From the NCBI GenBank assembly GCA_029204225.1, contig CM055113.1, positions 34,626,557-34,690,556 of the forward strand: DNA of 64,000 nucleotides, given 5' to 3'. The translations under genes and the position numbers were made by a program. The notes below the pieces were generated by a model. The model saw only the letters and a program-made list of their open reading frames with translations. It was not told the DNA's origin and ran no database searches. Position 1 is the stretch's first letter; each line of letters starts with the position of its first letter. This document shows positions 32,922-45,100 of the stretch, in pieces. This DNA comes from Diphasiastrum complanatum (Eukaryota; Streptophyta; Lycopodiopsida; Lycopodiales; Lycopodiaceae).

Positions 32922-33139
32922 TGTGGAGAAAGTACAAAAAGGACCAAGAGTGGATCCTAATCTGATCCTCAAGAGGGATTGGTTGTCAGATTACTTGATC
33001 TATCAATCTACTTCAGATTAAGATCAATCTAGATCAATTCTAGACACAAAATCCTAACCAGAACAATCATTAATTGAAGGTAAGTGTACTTTATGGTTTC
33101 ACACGTGTGAAACATTGTCTTAGTACGGACTCCAACCTG
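32922..33139 (-). repeat. 5' LTR fragment of element E
   Basis: Matches the first about 215 bases (on +) of 29164-29988 and then stops at CCAACCTGAAA. This marks a recombination or deletion breakpoint. Confidence 0.85.
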
Positions 33140-33746
33140 AAAAACATCAAATAATCAATGTGAATCTACAATGGAGTCATTGCCCTGATCAGCTTTGTTT
33201 TTATTTAGGTAGGCATTACTTTGTAGCTAACCAGTTTTTGCTCAACAACATTCAACTGAAGTTTATTTTTCAGTACACAGCCTTGCGCTATTGCTTCAAG
33301 CTATTATACTCATTTTTCAATCAATCAGAGTGCAAGTTTTTGTCTACACTACTGTTTTGTTCTATTGCGCATTGCTACGGTTCATTCATCTTGATCCTTT
33401 TTGCTAATAATTGACGCACTTCCGATCCGTAACCATTTGTTACTAAAACTTCCAGTGCTATCACACATTTCATATTTGATATCAGAGTTTTGTTTCTACC
33501 AGATCTCTACTAGTTCAATATTAGTAGATCCTTCTGCATTCTCATCGTTTTTACGACATGGTATCAGAACTCATTTCTGATAACCAACCATTTTTCGACA
33601 TGGTATCAGAGTGGGTTGTTTAGTAATCTGCATTTCTATTGTGGGTCATCAATCTTGTTTCTACCAAGACATCGTTTCAGCAAGTGTGCAGCCAATAGTT
33701 TTTTGATATCATTGTTTCTACCAACGATCTCGCTCTTTACGCCATA
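33140..33746 (+). other. Probable LTR and leader of a truncated copia
   Basis: Non-coding. Two primer-site-like words occur: TGGTATCAGAACT near 33559 and TGGTATCAGAGTG near 33600. Both follow CGACA, as at an LTR 3' end. They precede the gag at 33747, so this is likely the degenerate 5' end of a copia element. No LTR partner was found. Confidence 0.45.
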
Positions 33747-34061
33747 ATGGATTTGTCTTCTAGTTCATCTCTGATTGACAAACTTGACGGAGAGAACTAC
33801 CATATCTGGAAGTTCAAGATAAAAGTAGTTCTACTTGCCAAAGAACTATGGGACATCATTGATGGCACAAAAGTCAAACCTGAGGGTGATGTAGCCATCA
33901 TCACCAAATGGAGACAACGAGATGGCAAGGCATTTGCCTTGATTACGCTCAATATCAGAGATTCCCAAATTAGCCATATTCGAACTGCTCAAACTGCTAA
34001 GGATGCTTGGGACATCCTAGCAACTCTCTACTCTTGGATTATTCTCCTATTAATCGACTAA
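33747..34061 (+). pseudogene. Copia gag N-terminal fragment
   Basis: Encodes about 95 Gag residues: LIDKLDGENYHIWKFKIK, ELWDIIDGTK, WRQRDGKAFALITL and DAWDILATLYS, typical of the copia DUF4219/UBN2 region. It then runs into unrelated sequence and stops. ATG at 33747 is the natural start. There is no nucleocapsid or pol after it. Confidence 0.8.
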
Positions 34062-34442
34062 TCGATTTTTAATCTTCATCCAACTGATTAGCCAGATCTG
34101 CAGTTTTCTTCGTGCTTTTACACAGTATGCAAAACTACTCGAAAATGGCTCACATGCGGTTATTGTCGCTTTGTTCAATTTGGTTAGGCGTAATCATGCA
34201 TTGGAAGTAGAAATTTTCCACTACTATTATCTAACCTGGTATTAGAGCAATTTCACTACTTCTTTATCTGATTCCTACATGATATCAGAGCGGAAGCTCT
34301 AATACTTGATATCTTTTGAGATATCAAATTGATATCAAACTCTTCAGTTCTTTCCAACCTTTCAGTATCAGAGAATTGGTTTCCTATTGTTGGGATTACT
34401 ACATCTTAGCGTCATCGATACAATCAACAGACTAAGTTCCAG
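34062..34442 (+). other. Second truncated copia LTR/leader
   Basis: Non-coding A/T-rich DNA with decayed primer-site words (TGGTATTAGAGCA near 34238, GATATCAGAGCGG near 34281) ahead of another gag fragment. Confidence 0.4.
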
Positions 34443-35031
34443 ATGGATTCTCAAAGTAAAGCCAGTCTTATCGCAACAAGCTGAATGGATCCAATTATCA
34501 TTTGTGAAAATTTAAGATGAAGAACTTGCTAATCGCCCGCGAATTATGGGATGTTATCACAGGTATAGAAGTAAAATCTGAAGACGACGACTCAAAGTGG
34601 AAATCGAAGGACGATAAAGCTTTCGCGCTTATTATCCTCAATATATCATATACATAGATTGGACACATAGCTGAAGCTAAAACGTCAAGAGACATTTGGG
34701 ACATCCTGAACTCACTATATGACGTGAGGGACATAACTACTAAGTTACATCTACGAAGGAAAGTCTTCACATTCAAGATGTCTGTTGGTGATTCACTTTA
34801 GAGTCACATTAACCAATTTAAAAATCTCTTGCAATAGATGGCTGCTGTCGGATTAGTCATAGACGATCAAGACGCAATCATGACATTGCTTTCAAGCTTG
34901 CCCTCTACATATGAGAACTGGGTGATGATCATATCGACACACTCAGACCTATCTCTTACTAGAGTTATCACTATGGATGTTCATAGGCCACAACGGAATA
35001 GAGGTCGTTGTCCCACCAAAGAAAAACAATG
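34443..35031 (+). pseudogene. Second copia gag fragment
   Basis: The ATG at 34443 is followed by a stop where a relative reads NKLNGSNYH. The segment then reads KFKMKNLLIARELWDVITG, DDKAFALIILN and DIWDILNSLYD. The UBN2 core follows, including LLSSLPSTYENWVMI, with internal stops (TAG near 34655, 34800 and 34835). It is close to the gag remnant at 1-235 of this window. The protein ends in unrelated sequence after about 34990. Confidence 0.8.
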
Positions 35032-35740
35032 ATGAAGAAGATGGATCTTGGATTACTTAGAGACTAAGATGTAGAGCAGTTCTTATTTGTTTAGATGTCA
35101 AAATAGGTGTCGTAGACAACCATAGAGAATGCAAAGAAATAAACATCTCAAATAGTCGTGCTATTCTCTATTTTTGACAGATAAGTTCTGATAATGGAGA
35201 GAAAGAATGAGAGGCATTCAAACACTCAACATGAATACAACTGATATGAAAAATAGCGCTTTTGTATTAAAAGGGTGTTGTAATAACAACAATATCAGAT
35301 CACAAAACAATGGTGCAATGCGCGTATTCCTACTTACAGGAGCTAATGAATGTTATCTTTCATAATACTCTTTACTCTCTCTAAAATGATCACTAACTCT
35401 GAGGAGTCAGCTACTAGAAGACTGCTTTTGGTCGTTTGATCTCTGTATGTGCATGTATGTATGTTGCTAACTCGTCAAATCGCTCAGATGTTTATGACAG
35501 ACAGGGAGATCGGCCTTACCAGAAGAATAGTCGAGATCAAGAACCATGGATTGTCTAGACATGTTCAAAATAGATGTGTGATTCACGTGTCCTAAGCGAT
35601 GATATTGACTAGAATAGAGGTTTTCAAGGCTTGACAAGACGCGGAATAACAGTGTGCCAATCTATATAAGTAACCATGCCTCTTGCCGATTGCAAGGGTC
35701 TTATCACTCCTATCAATAATTTTGCATTGATCATATTTGA
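35032..35740. other. Unassigned interval
   Basis: About 0.7 kb of A/T-rich DNA with no supported gene. It may be leftover copia sequence, since copia pieces flank it on both sides. Confidence 0.4.
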
Positions 35741-35744
35741 ATTC

Positions 35745-36340
35745 TACCTTATGATCTAAATTTGAATTCTACTTAAGGATAACAGATTTGTAGAGAGTTT
35801 AGGAACATATAAGACTTTTGATAGTAATTTGAATTGATCATGCTGGAATCGCAATCTTACGATACCTTCACCTTCAATAGTGTGAGCACTATTGTCACCA
35901 AGATGAACAAATTTTTTCGTGCTATAAGGCGTGTAGGAGTTGATGATCTTACGTTGATTGGTCATATGTTGAGTTGGTCCAAAAACCATGAATCATCTAA
36001 AAATGCGCTTTGATCTTTGACCATAAATGCACCTTCATCCACTTCGACCTAGGGAGATGATGAGATTGTGTTTGCTTGTTGCTCAGGTTGCTTGGCTGCG
36101 TTCTTTGCTTGGAGAATTCAGCAATCCTTGATCTCATAATTATTGCGCTTGCAATACTAGCAAAACATCTTCTTTTTCGATTGTGGATTCGATGATTGTT
36201 CTTGACTTTGAGTTGGCTTCTGATTCGTTGCAGCCTTCTTGGACCTTTCTGCTTCTGTCGCTTAGAGCCTTTGTTGACATATAGAGACTGAGAGGAGGAA
36301 GCAGACAATTTGTCTTGACTTCTTCTATTGTCTTCTTGCA
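35745..36340 (-). pseudogene. Copia gag-protease fragment
   Basis: The minus strand encodes a nucleocapsid-like basic region with a frame-shifted knuckle (RCFASIASAII in the shifted frame). Protease follows without the DSGA start but with HMTNQRKII, FVHLGDNSAHTIEGEG and LYVPKLSTNLLS. It needs at least two frames and ends near 35745. Confidence 0.7.
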
Positions 36341-36663
36341 GCCATCAGCACGAAAAAAAACTACAATTGTTTTCTTGACAATTTCATCTTGTAAATCTTG
36401 TTACTTTGTCATACCTATAGCATGTGTGATGTAGCTTTTAATCTTGTAGATGCTAGTTGGAATCATGTTGTTGAGTGACGTATTTGATAATCATCTACTC
36501 TAGCACTAGTATGGCAAACATTTTCTTTTTTTAAGGGTTTGTACTAGTGTATGTAGTCATAGGCTAAAATTTTCAATAATTTGTAGAGTGAGCTTGTTAT
36601 AGATGATTTGGTCGTAAATATCATTGAGGAGGTATCAATCAAGAGGCCATCTTGTGAAAAGAG

Positions 36664-36694
<31 letters not shown>

Positions 36695-37965
36695 TCACTT
36701 AAGCAAAAGAAGATAGCTTTTTGTTACTTTGACTTTAGTATGATGTTGTCAATCAAGCATGAAAGGTAGCCTTACCTTTGTACTTTTTGTTGCCTTGCTT
36801 TTGTAGTACAACTTACATGTAAATCAAGCTAGTTAAGAATGACCTCATTTAACATAATCAACTCTACAAGTAGATTTACACCATTGGCTGTGAAACTATC
36901 AAACATACTAATATAGCTCAACTTTTTGTGTTTTAACTTGATGTTTGTTCCTTAGAAGAAAGATTCAACTTTCACATGCATTCTAATTTTTAGCCATGCT
37001 TTGATCACATGCAACAATGCAAAGTTGAAAGATATGGGGTCTAGATATACTCTTGAATGAAAGCTTATTATTGTATAAAGTGAAAACCCACATGCTAATA
37101 GACCCATTAAGTTAGTGGCATTTTAACTAGATTCAATTAGTGTTAAGGAAAAATTGTTGCCTCACCTGATGTGTGTGTGATCAATTAGGCTAACTTAATG
37201 AGGTTTGTTGTGCCCTTACTGTTGCAATTAAGGTCCTTGCACAAACTCCCATACTAAAAAATGTGATTAAAAAAAGTGGCATCTCATTGGTGTCTTGCAA
37301 AGGCTTTGCGATGTGTTCATGTTGGTCAATGGAATTTTTTTTTACAAAATCGATGTTAGAGAAAGTATTTGAATTCATGAGACTTCCATTTACCTACTTG
37401 ATATTTGATTGATACAAGAAGCTGTTTTGAAATAACTTAAACCAAGTCTATTACTTTAAAGACTTGTTGCTATTGAATTGATTGTGTGCACTGTGGATAA
37501 TTCTTCTTTGTTTTTATAGAAGTGCATTCAATATCTTGTTGTCATTGAGGTGATATGCTCATCTTTGTGATTGCTCCTCTAAGATTATTCGTTCAAATAT
37601 TTGATTGTTTCTAAACAGACCATTATTTAGACGTGAAAATGGATATGTTTGTCTTTACTTTGGGATTCTACACTTCCAAGGAATGAGGATGCTACTCACT
37701 AAAATGAGACAAACATGTTAGCACAATGGTGTTGGGAAAAGATGTATTAAGATTAGCTTGTAACTAACAAATTCTAAACTCGAAAATTCTCTAGAGACTA
37801 TTTACCTTGACATTAACATCAATGACAAATGTCTCTAAGATTAAGCTTTTTTTCGTGTGTGTAGATAAGCATAAAACTTTTGGTGATCTGGATGCATCTA
37901 ATCAAGCTAATAGCGATGAACATGGGGCAAGAAGAATGTTGTGGGAAATGAAACAATCTCCTAGT
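36341..37965. other. Unassigned interval
   Basis: No coding region supported. It contains the dinucleotide run at 36665-36690 and otherwise featureless A/T-rich DNA. Confidence 0.4.
36665..36690. repeat. (AC)13 microsatellite
   Basis: Uninterrupted AC dinucleotides, 13 units. Confidence 0.98.
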
Positions 37966-38500
37966 GTGAACTAATGGCTATGCAACAACCTAGTACCCAT
38001 GAAGAAGCATCTCAATGACAAGAGTGGATGGATACGATAAATGAAGAGTATAGGTCAATCATCAAAAACAAGAAGTTGAGCTCCCAAAGGGCAATAAGGC
38101 AATAGCTACAAAGTGATTGTAGAGAGCAAAACACAAAGTGGATGGATTTTCGGGTAAGTGCAAGGCAAGATTTATGGCCAAGGCTTATATGAAAAAGGAA
38201 GGCGTTGACTTTGAGGAGATATTTGCTCTAGTGGTGAAGATGCACACTTTCATATCCATCATTGCTCACACAATATGGATGAAATCTTCAACAAATGGAT
38301 GTGAAATCAATGTTTTGAAATGGATACATTGATGAAGTTCTATATCACTCAATCAAGAGGATTGGAGGTGGACAAGGAGTTGCACATATGTAAGCTGAAG
38401 AAAGCCTTGTCTAGTCTTAAACAAACTCCTTGTGTGTGGTATTTCAAGGTCGACAAGTACATCTTCTATTTCGAGGTCGACAAGTACATCTTCAAACAGG
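37966..38500 (+). pseudogene. Copia reverse transcriptase fragment
   Basis: Degenerate RT start: EEASQ..EWMDTINEEYRSI, then KCKARFMAKAYMKKEGVDFEE and IFALVVKMHTFISII. A thumb-proximal piece KALSSLKQTPCVWYFKVDKY corresponds to the SLYGLKQAPRAWY motif. Several frames and stops. It is followed by a likely LTR at 38502. Confidence 0.75.
38443..38496. repeat. 27-bp tandem duplication
   Basis: TTCAAGGTCGACAAGTACAT... at 38443-38469 is repeated with few changes at 38470-38496, inside the RT remnant. Confidence 0.95.
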
Positions 38501-38501
38501 G

Positions 38502-38796
38502 TGTTATGTCCTTAATGGGCATAGCGAGATTAGGCCTCGACTATACCGTAGGGTAGCCCTTAACCCGAAATACGTCTTATGCCTACTTGGTTAAGGTACT
38601 GTCTCATGCAAGAGTGCTTGTGGATGATTGCCTATATTGGATATTGTAGCTTGCACGTAGAGGGACCATTCTTGAAGGAGAATATGCATGTTGTATGGAG
38701 GCGAGAGTTTGGGAAAGTATATATACACCCTCACCCCCTCCCGTGCTGACATACTCGAATTATCAATCGATTGTGCTCTCTATGTTCTTGCTATCA
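38502..38796 (+). repeat. Candidate short LTR
   Basis: Begins TGTTATGTCC, ends GCTATCA and is followed directly by TGGTATCTCC, a primer-site-like word. TATATATA lies at 38718-38725. No second copy is in the window, so LTR status rests on these landmarks and its position after RT sequence. Confidence 0.45.
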
Positions 38797-39019
38797 TGGT
38801 ATCTCCTACAGGGATCCACTTGGGGGTGTCTATTTACTTGCTAGGGTGTTGGTTGAGGCGTTATTGCGACAAACCAAATCTTTTGCATGCTTATCTACTA
38901 TCCTTGTGATCTTTCCTTTGGAGCCTGCTTATGTTGGGTAACCAACCCCTTTTCATACCCAAAAGGAAAAAGTTTGCTACTAAGACCAAGTTATGGGAAA
39001 TCTTACTCTTGTTGTTGTT

Positions 39020-39085
39020 TGTAGTTGTTGTTGATGAGAGAGGGAGAGGGAGAGCGAGAGGAAGGGAGGGAAGGCAGCGGGAGCG
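39020..39085 (+). promoter_or_regulatory. Purine-rich 5' leader of the COMMD4-like gene
   Basis: A GA-rich tract (GAGAGAGGGAGAGGGAGAGC and similar) directly upstream of the ATG. It is typical of plant 5' UTRs near the transcription start. No clear TATA box is assignable; the TATATATA at 38718 probably belongs to an LTR. Confidence 0.45.
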
Positions 39086-39160
39086 ATGAAGTTCCAAGTG
39101 TGCGGAGGGCTGGATGCTCCTGATTGGATCCTTGCAGAAATTTCCACTCTCTCTAAGATC
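39086..39160 (+). CDS. COMMD4: COMMD4 exon 1
   Basis: 25 codons from ATG. Encodes [19 protein letters not shown] and STLSKI, then donor GTAACA. The [14 protein letters not shown] block is the conserved N-terminus of COMMD4. Confidence 0.88.
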
Positions 39161-42100
39161 GTAACAAACTCTCTCTTTTTTCCTCCCACGCATCTATTTT
39201 GTTGGAAACCATTTCGTTTTGTCTTGCATTTCTGTTTCTTTATCTAGTCAATTCATTCATGTCCCCAAGTTTGCCGGCTTCTTTTCACTCCAGATTGCAG
39301 GAAATAAATTAGGGCAAAATATTACAGTGGATAATTTGGTTATATCCTCATCCTTATCTCCACTTTCCAATCTTGTAAGATATGAGCTGACACATCTCAA
39401 GAAATTGTAAAGCAACAACACATTAAGCAAATGTTTCAATGCGTCATAGGCCAGTAAGGTTATCTACAATTAATTACAGCAATTCTAGTTTCTTTGATAG
39501 TTCACGACTATTTCTCTTGAAGTACTTAAGAGTCAGGAAGAGTCGAAAAATCAGAACTACCTGAACCATAGCCTGACAAAAGTTGATGAAATCTTTTTAG
39601 TTTTCTATAATGTGTTGGTAAAAACTACATATATTTGAAATGAGAACTACATAAGAGTCAGGAGTCATCGAAAATCCAGAACTACTAATGAGTCAGGAGT
39701 CGTTGAAAAATCAGAACTACGTGAACCATAGCCTGACAATAGTTGATGAAATCTTTTTAGTTTCCTATAATGTGTTGGTAACAATTACATATATTTGAAA
39801 TTATTATTCAAAAAGTCACAAAAAAATCCAGAGGCATTCAACATCTTTATGCTGAATTTTATTGGGTGAAGAACAAAAGATCAGATCAGTTTTTGTTTAT
39901 CTAAGATTAAATCATATAGCTGCTGCATCTGTAAGTTGATTATAAAACCTCTTGTAAGATTCATTGACTTGCATGTGAGAGATACAATATGTCATTGGGA
40001 GCAACGAATTTCATCATTAATCATGTCATATGCTCATTATTGACATGTTCATTTGATATACCTTAGCTTTTCTTTTCACCACATGGTTTGTTTCGACAAT
40101 TTTTCATGGACGATTTGTAAGCTTTAGACTAAGTTAGATAACCGTTAAACATCAAAGATAAGTAGCTCTCGGCTTTATAACTATCGACATGTCCTATGGT
40201 TTGAGAATACGAAGTGTTTGTTCTTGGAGGATTATATACATACTTTTCTTTATGGTTCAAAAGACAAGATGAAATGCAACCATTATTCGAACTAACCCAT
40301 GTGTCTTTTGCAATTCTTGCATTTTTTCTTTTGGAAGGAATTTGTTAACAAAGGTTGATATGATGTGGTTGCTATGATTTTGACACATTTTATTTGCAAT
40401 ACACTTTTAATGTTATGAATCATGAATATACAACTCATGAGTATGAGCAAAGATCTCAGTTTTTAGGGTTTTTATGCTCGAAGTTTTTGAGATACGTAGT
40501 AATCTCTATTCTTGCATCTAATAATTGACAATTGCATATAACAAGCACTTTAGCTTCCTAGAGGCATCTCGGTTTCTTTTACCCTAGCTTTTTCATAGTC
40601 GATGCTTATCAAAATATATTCATGTTGCTAAAAGACATAGCTGAGTGTCATTGGTTGATTGGTAAGCATAAAGAGGCTAACATTGGTAGGATTCAATTAA
40701 GATGATATACTGATTGTGAGTGATATGAACACACATCACAAATATGCGTTATAGTGAAGAATAATAGGCAATAACTTTCTTTGACACAAAACAAAAACAT
40801 GAAATCTCCCATGCTATGATACCTAATGTTGGAAAATTGGACATACTAACTACTAACTAGGGGGTTAATGTCAAGAAGATGACCATAGCCACCAGGCTTT
40901 TGTTGAAGCCAATTGCATAAATGAAGAGAGCATAGCTGGAAGCCCTAGTGGGCACAAACCACAAGGACAAAACACACTTTTTTTGCACGAGCATACTTTT
41001 AGTAGTAATATCTATTATCTTTCATGTTTATTGGTATCATATGTGCACAACTCTAAGGTCTTGTGACTAGTCATTCTTTGTACATTGTACAATCTACAAT
41101 ATCCTTGACCATGAATAGAGGTAAATACTTCAACTTTGTACTATGGGGCATATATAAATAGGTTGATGGAAGACCTACATGACCCCATAGTAGGTGGTGG
41201 ACCTACCACTCCCGTAGAGACCGTAATGAGGGGCGGGAAGCCCATAATCATAACTACTCCATATCCACAAGTTAGTACAATCTTTATTACTTTTAGTCGT
41301 GAGACAGTTTAATGTGCTTTATGTTTTTGGTTACTACTTTTTGTTTGATCCCATTACTCTATTGTAAGATCAATGCCCCAGCTTAGTTGTTTCTAAAGTT
41401 TTATGAGAGCTATCATCATTTTTTTGTGTTTGTGCTTACTAGTTGCCACTGTAGCCAATGAGAGGTGAAAGATCTAGATGGAGTTCATCAAAGACATGTA
41501 GATGGTGCCATCCCATTGGATTGTGTTTTTTCATATTTAGTTCCCATCAATTCTAATCCAAAACAACAAGATCACCCCATGAGAAATCATTGTCTACCAA
41601 CTTCCTAGCCTTAGCCCACATCATAGAACATTAGAAAGTAGCTATCACAACATACTCATTGCGTGTATATTGAAAAGCATTTTTACTAGCAAGAATAAAA
41701 AATGGAAAGTCAACATGCAAAGCTTTTATTGGTAAGGATCATTATAAAGGAGTGATGCAAGAGTATGGGGTTGCCATGCAATTGGCAACCAAGGGAACTT
41801 GGATCTAGGAGAGGAAGGAAATTCTCTTGATCTAATCCTTAATGCAAATATTAAGATCTGCACCTGTAGAGGACAGAGTTGCATGTCACTATGACCCTCT
41901 CCAAACTAGCATTAGTTGGGACTTCCTCCTCATGTGTTAGTCAATATAGATGACTACCAACCTTTCTCCTCTCCAAAGACCTCTCTTCTAGGTCTGCATG
42001 TGCTAGAGGGGAAGAGGATTATGTGTCTCCCCCTCACACCAACTTGGTTAATAGGGGATTTGGAGAAACAAATGGTGTGAATTATAGGCCCAGCCCCATG

Positions 42101-45100
42101 CCAAGGAGATACGCCTCACTCAATTATGACAATTTCATGCTTTGTTTTTGAGCACCAAGGCCTCATTTGACAAAAAAGCCTTACATGAGTCCTTTTGGTT
42201 TTTCTTAAAAATGGTCACTGCATGTGCATGCTTTTTGATCTGCAATATGCCCATTACAAACTACTTGATCTTCTCTCTCCATTGACACCTTAATTAGCTT
42301 ATTTGACCCACGATTGAACTCAAAGTAAAAAAAATGTGAATCTCTAGTTCTATGGTACTTGACGTCTAGTAAGATATAATTATTGCTTTTAATATGGCTA
42401 TTTTGAATATGTAGTATAAACATTGAATCCTTATAATATATCATAAAAAATGTAGTCATATCAACATAGTGATTCTTGATAAAGCGCCAATTCATCACAA
42501 ATAGCCTACTTTGCTATATGTTATAATGTTTACACTTAAAAGATTAGTTCCCCCCCATATTTTGAAACGAGCATTTTGGAATTGTCAGTGATGATGTTCC
42601 AAGAACCGTTTTTGACAGATGTTATGTTAGTTAGATTCTAGGACATTAATTTTACAAGAGAGACATGGTTTCTATCCCGTTAGAATGGAATGTTTTTGAG
42701 AAATTGTCCATTGTGAATCTATTCACACTAACCTGAAATTTATTGTACACATAGATAGTAATACTACACGCCTTCTTAGAATTGAAAGAATCGATTTTTC
42801 AAGCAAAATTGGATTCTCTCCAACAAAATCGGAGGATTAGATGTAGGGTTATTTTATTTTAATATTTAGTTATAGGAATCTTGATGATAGACAGGGGCAC
42901 TCTCAAGTTTATAGACTTTCTAATTCATATTCAATTTTAGTCATGTAAAATGAGATAGGATGTGATTTCAGATGACATAGGTATTGGTTTTTATGAATAG
43001 TCCTAAATACCAAATCCTATTTAGATAAGGAATGATTCGGTTTGAATCAGAACTGTGGTTCAAATTTCATTAAATCGGAGAATCGGAAAACATTGATAAA
43101 TAGTGAAATATTGTTATATATTATGAATTACACATAATTCACAGCTCACACGCATATTACCTTCATAATGTAGGAAGATTTCTAGGGTGCATATGTGCTA
43201 CTTAACTCTCCCACTAGAAATGCTTGCTTTTTTTCATTTTGTCATTATTATATACCAGAGAACAATTTTCCATAGTTATGGTGACTTTTAGTGCAACATG
43301 AACTTTATTTTCATCTTTCTTGGCTTGTTTTTGGTATATTCTAGTTGGTGATATTAGCAAATGACGGAGGGAGTTTTTTCTTGATTCATACCTAAAAGTG
43401 GTTTTGATCTTTTGTAGTCTTCTGTTCAAATCAAAGTACTAGCAGTTCAAATCATCCAACGAATCTTGGACGGCAATTTTGATGTAAGTGCTCCTCTATG
43501 TCAACCTTATTATGTGTTTAATTCAGACTAGATCACTTAAAGCATTGCTACGATGGTGTTGTATGATGGCTTATTGTTACTAAAGTTTGAAGACTAGAAA
43601 ATCTAGTTCTTGTTGAAACTATCATCATTCAATCTTTATTGTCTTTTTCGTGTTCTTGCTTATTGCAGTATGACAACTTATGGAAGCTCACAACTGATTC
43701 ATCTATTGGTAGGGATATTTTTTTGATTAAAACTCTGGTGCTTCCTAATCTTGTTATATTGAATCTCTCTTTTATAATTTCCTTGTAGTTGTCGCTTGCT
43801 TATTTATTGCTATGGTTCTTTCCATATTGGTAGTTAGTAGTCACATTGTGTTGGTACTTAATATTTAGTTTGTTAAAATTTTGTTCTAGCTTCAATGTTT
43901 GATTTATGGGTATGTACTATGGTCCTTATCATAGTAACAACCCCTTTGTGTTAGTACTTTTTCAACACATTTGTAAAATTTAGTCGTCACTTATTAAAGA
44001 TTGAATTGTAGAGTTCAGCTCCATATTAATTCGATGCACACTTCCCATTACATTTTTCAACCCCTTTAACGTAGTATCTGTATATAGTTCACAAGAAAAA
44101 GCAGGAGTAGGTATGACATGTTCCTCATGCATGTGCGTTGTAGAAAGCAAAGAAGCAATTCAAGCCTAAGAGGGAGTTAGATCGAAAGCAGGATCGAGAT
44201 CAGCAAGCAGAAGGAGCCAGCCAAGGCAAGTGGAAGAACAAAGGAAGGTCGAAACAATAGAGTGGAGACAAGAAGACATGCGTGAGATGCAAACGCGAAG
44301 GACATACTGTTGATTCGTGTTGGCTTAATCCGAAAATTGAGTGTATCCACTGTCATAAGAGGGGTCATGCAGCCATGGACTGCCGCCAGAACCCAAGAAA
44401 CAAACAAGCTCAAAGCAGACAGGAGAAAAATAATAGTTCGTCCTATGTCGAGGAGCCAGAGAGCTCAAAGATGGGCGAAGAAAGATCGAATCACGGAAAT
44501 TCGACCGCCTATATCTGTGCAGACATGTGTGCATTATCAACACTTGACACACAGGAGGTAATCCTTGATTCAGGAGCTACCTCGCACTCCGTAACATCAA
44601 GACAGATCATGTCTGATTTGCGAAATCCATCAAGATTTATCGTTCTTGGAAATGGATCAAAGCATCAAGTGAATGGTATTGGTTCACTATTGATGATTAC
44701 AGTAAGTTTGCCAGAGTCTACTTTATTCACATTTGACAAGTTCACAGAGTATGTGAATTGGGCAGAAAGATGCATTGGAAATAAAGTGAAGCAGATCAGA
44801 ACAGATCGGGGTGGAGAATACAGCTCAAACCGGTTCACTGATTCCTGCAATGATCGTGGAATCATTCACAGAAGAACTGCATCTTATACACCGCAGCACA
44901 ACGCTGTTGCAGAAAGAAAGAACAGGACTCTAATGGAAGCTGTGGGCTAAAGCTGGCCTATTCGAAGGCTCCAAGAGTGCTGTGGGCTAAAGTAGTAGCT
45001 ACAGCTGCTTATATTGAAAATAGGACAGGAAAATCTGGTGAATTATGGTAGGGTAGAAAACCCAATCTGACTCATATGCGAATCTTTGGCTGTGCAGCTT

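Larger units (their letters stand above)
29164..33139 (-). mobile_element. Degenerate Ty1/copia with truncated 5' LTR (element E)
   Basis: A minus-strand element. The 3' LTR is 29164-29988 (825 bp) with the polypurine tract TTGAGGAGGAG next to it. The 5' LTR begins at 32922 but matches only to about 33139 and then changes to unrelated sequence, so its outer 600 bases are lost. The primer site is TGGTATCACAGCC (32909-32921). The interior keeps only scraps of gag, integrase and the spacer, so it is non-autonomous. It truncates copy 2 of the two-gene unit. Confidence 0.85.

Noticed and set aside
38718-38725. TATATATA as the promoter of the COMMD4-like gene
   Set aside because: It sits inside a candidate LTR about 360 bases upstream of the ATG; more likely the LTR's own promoter.
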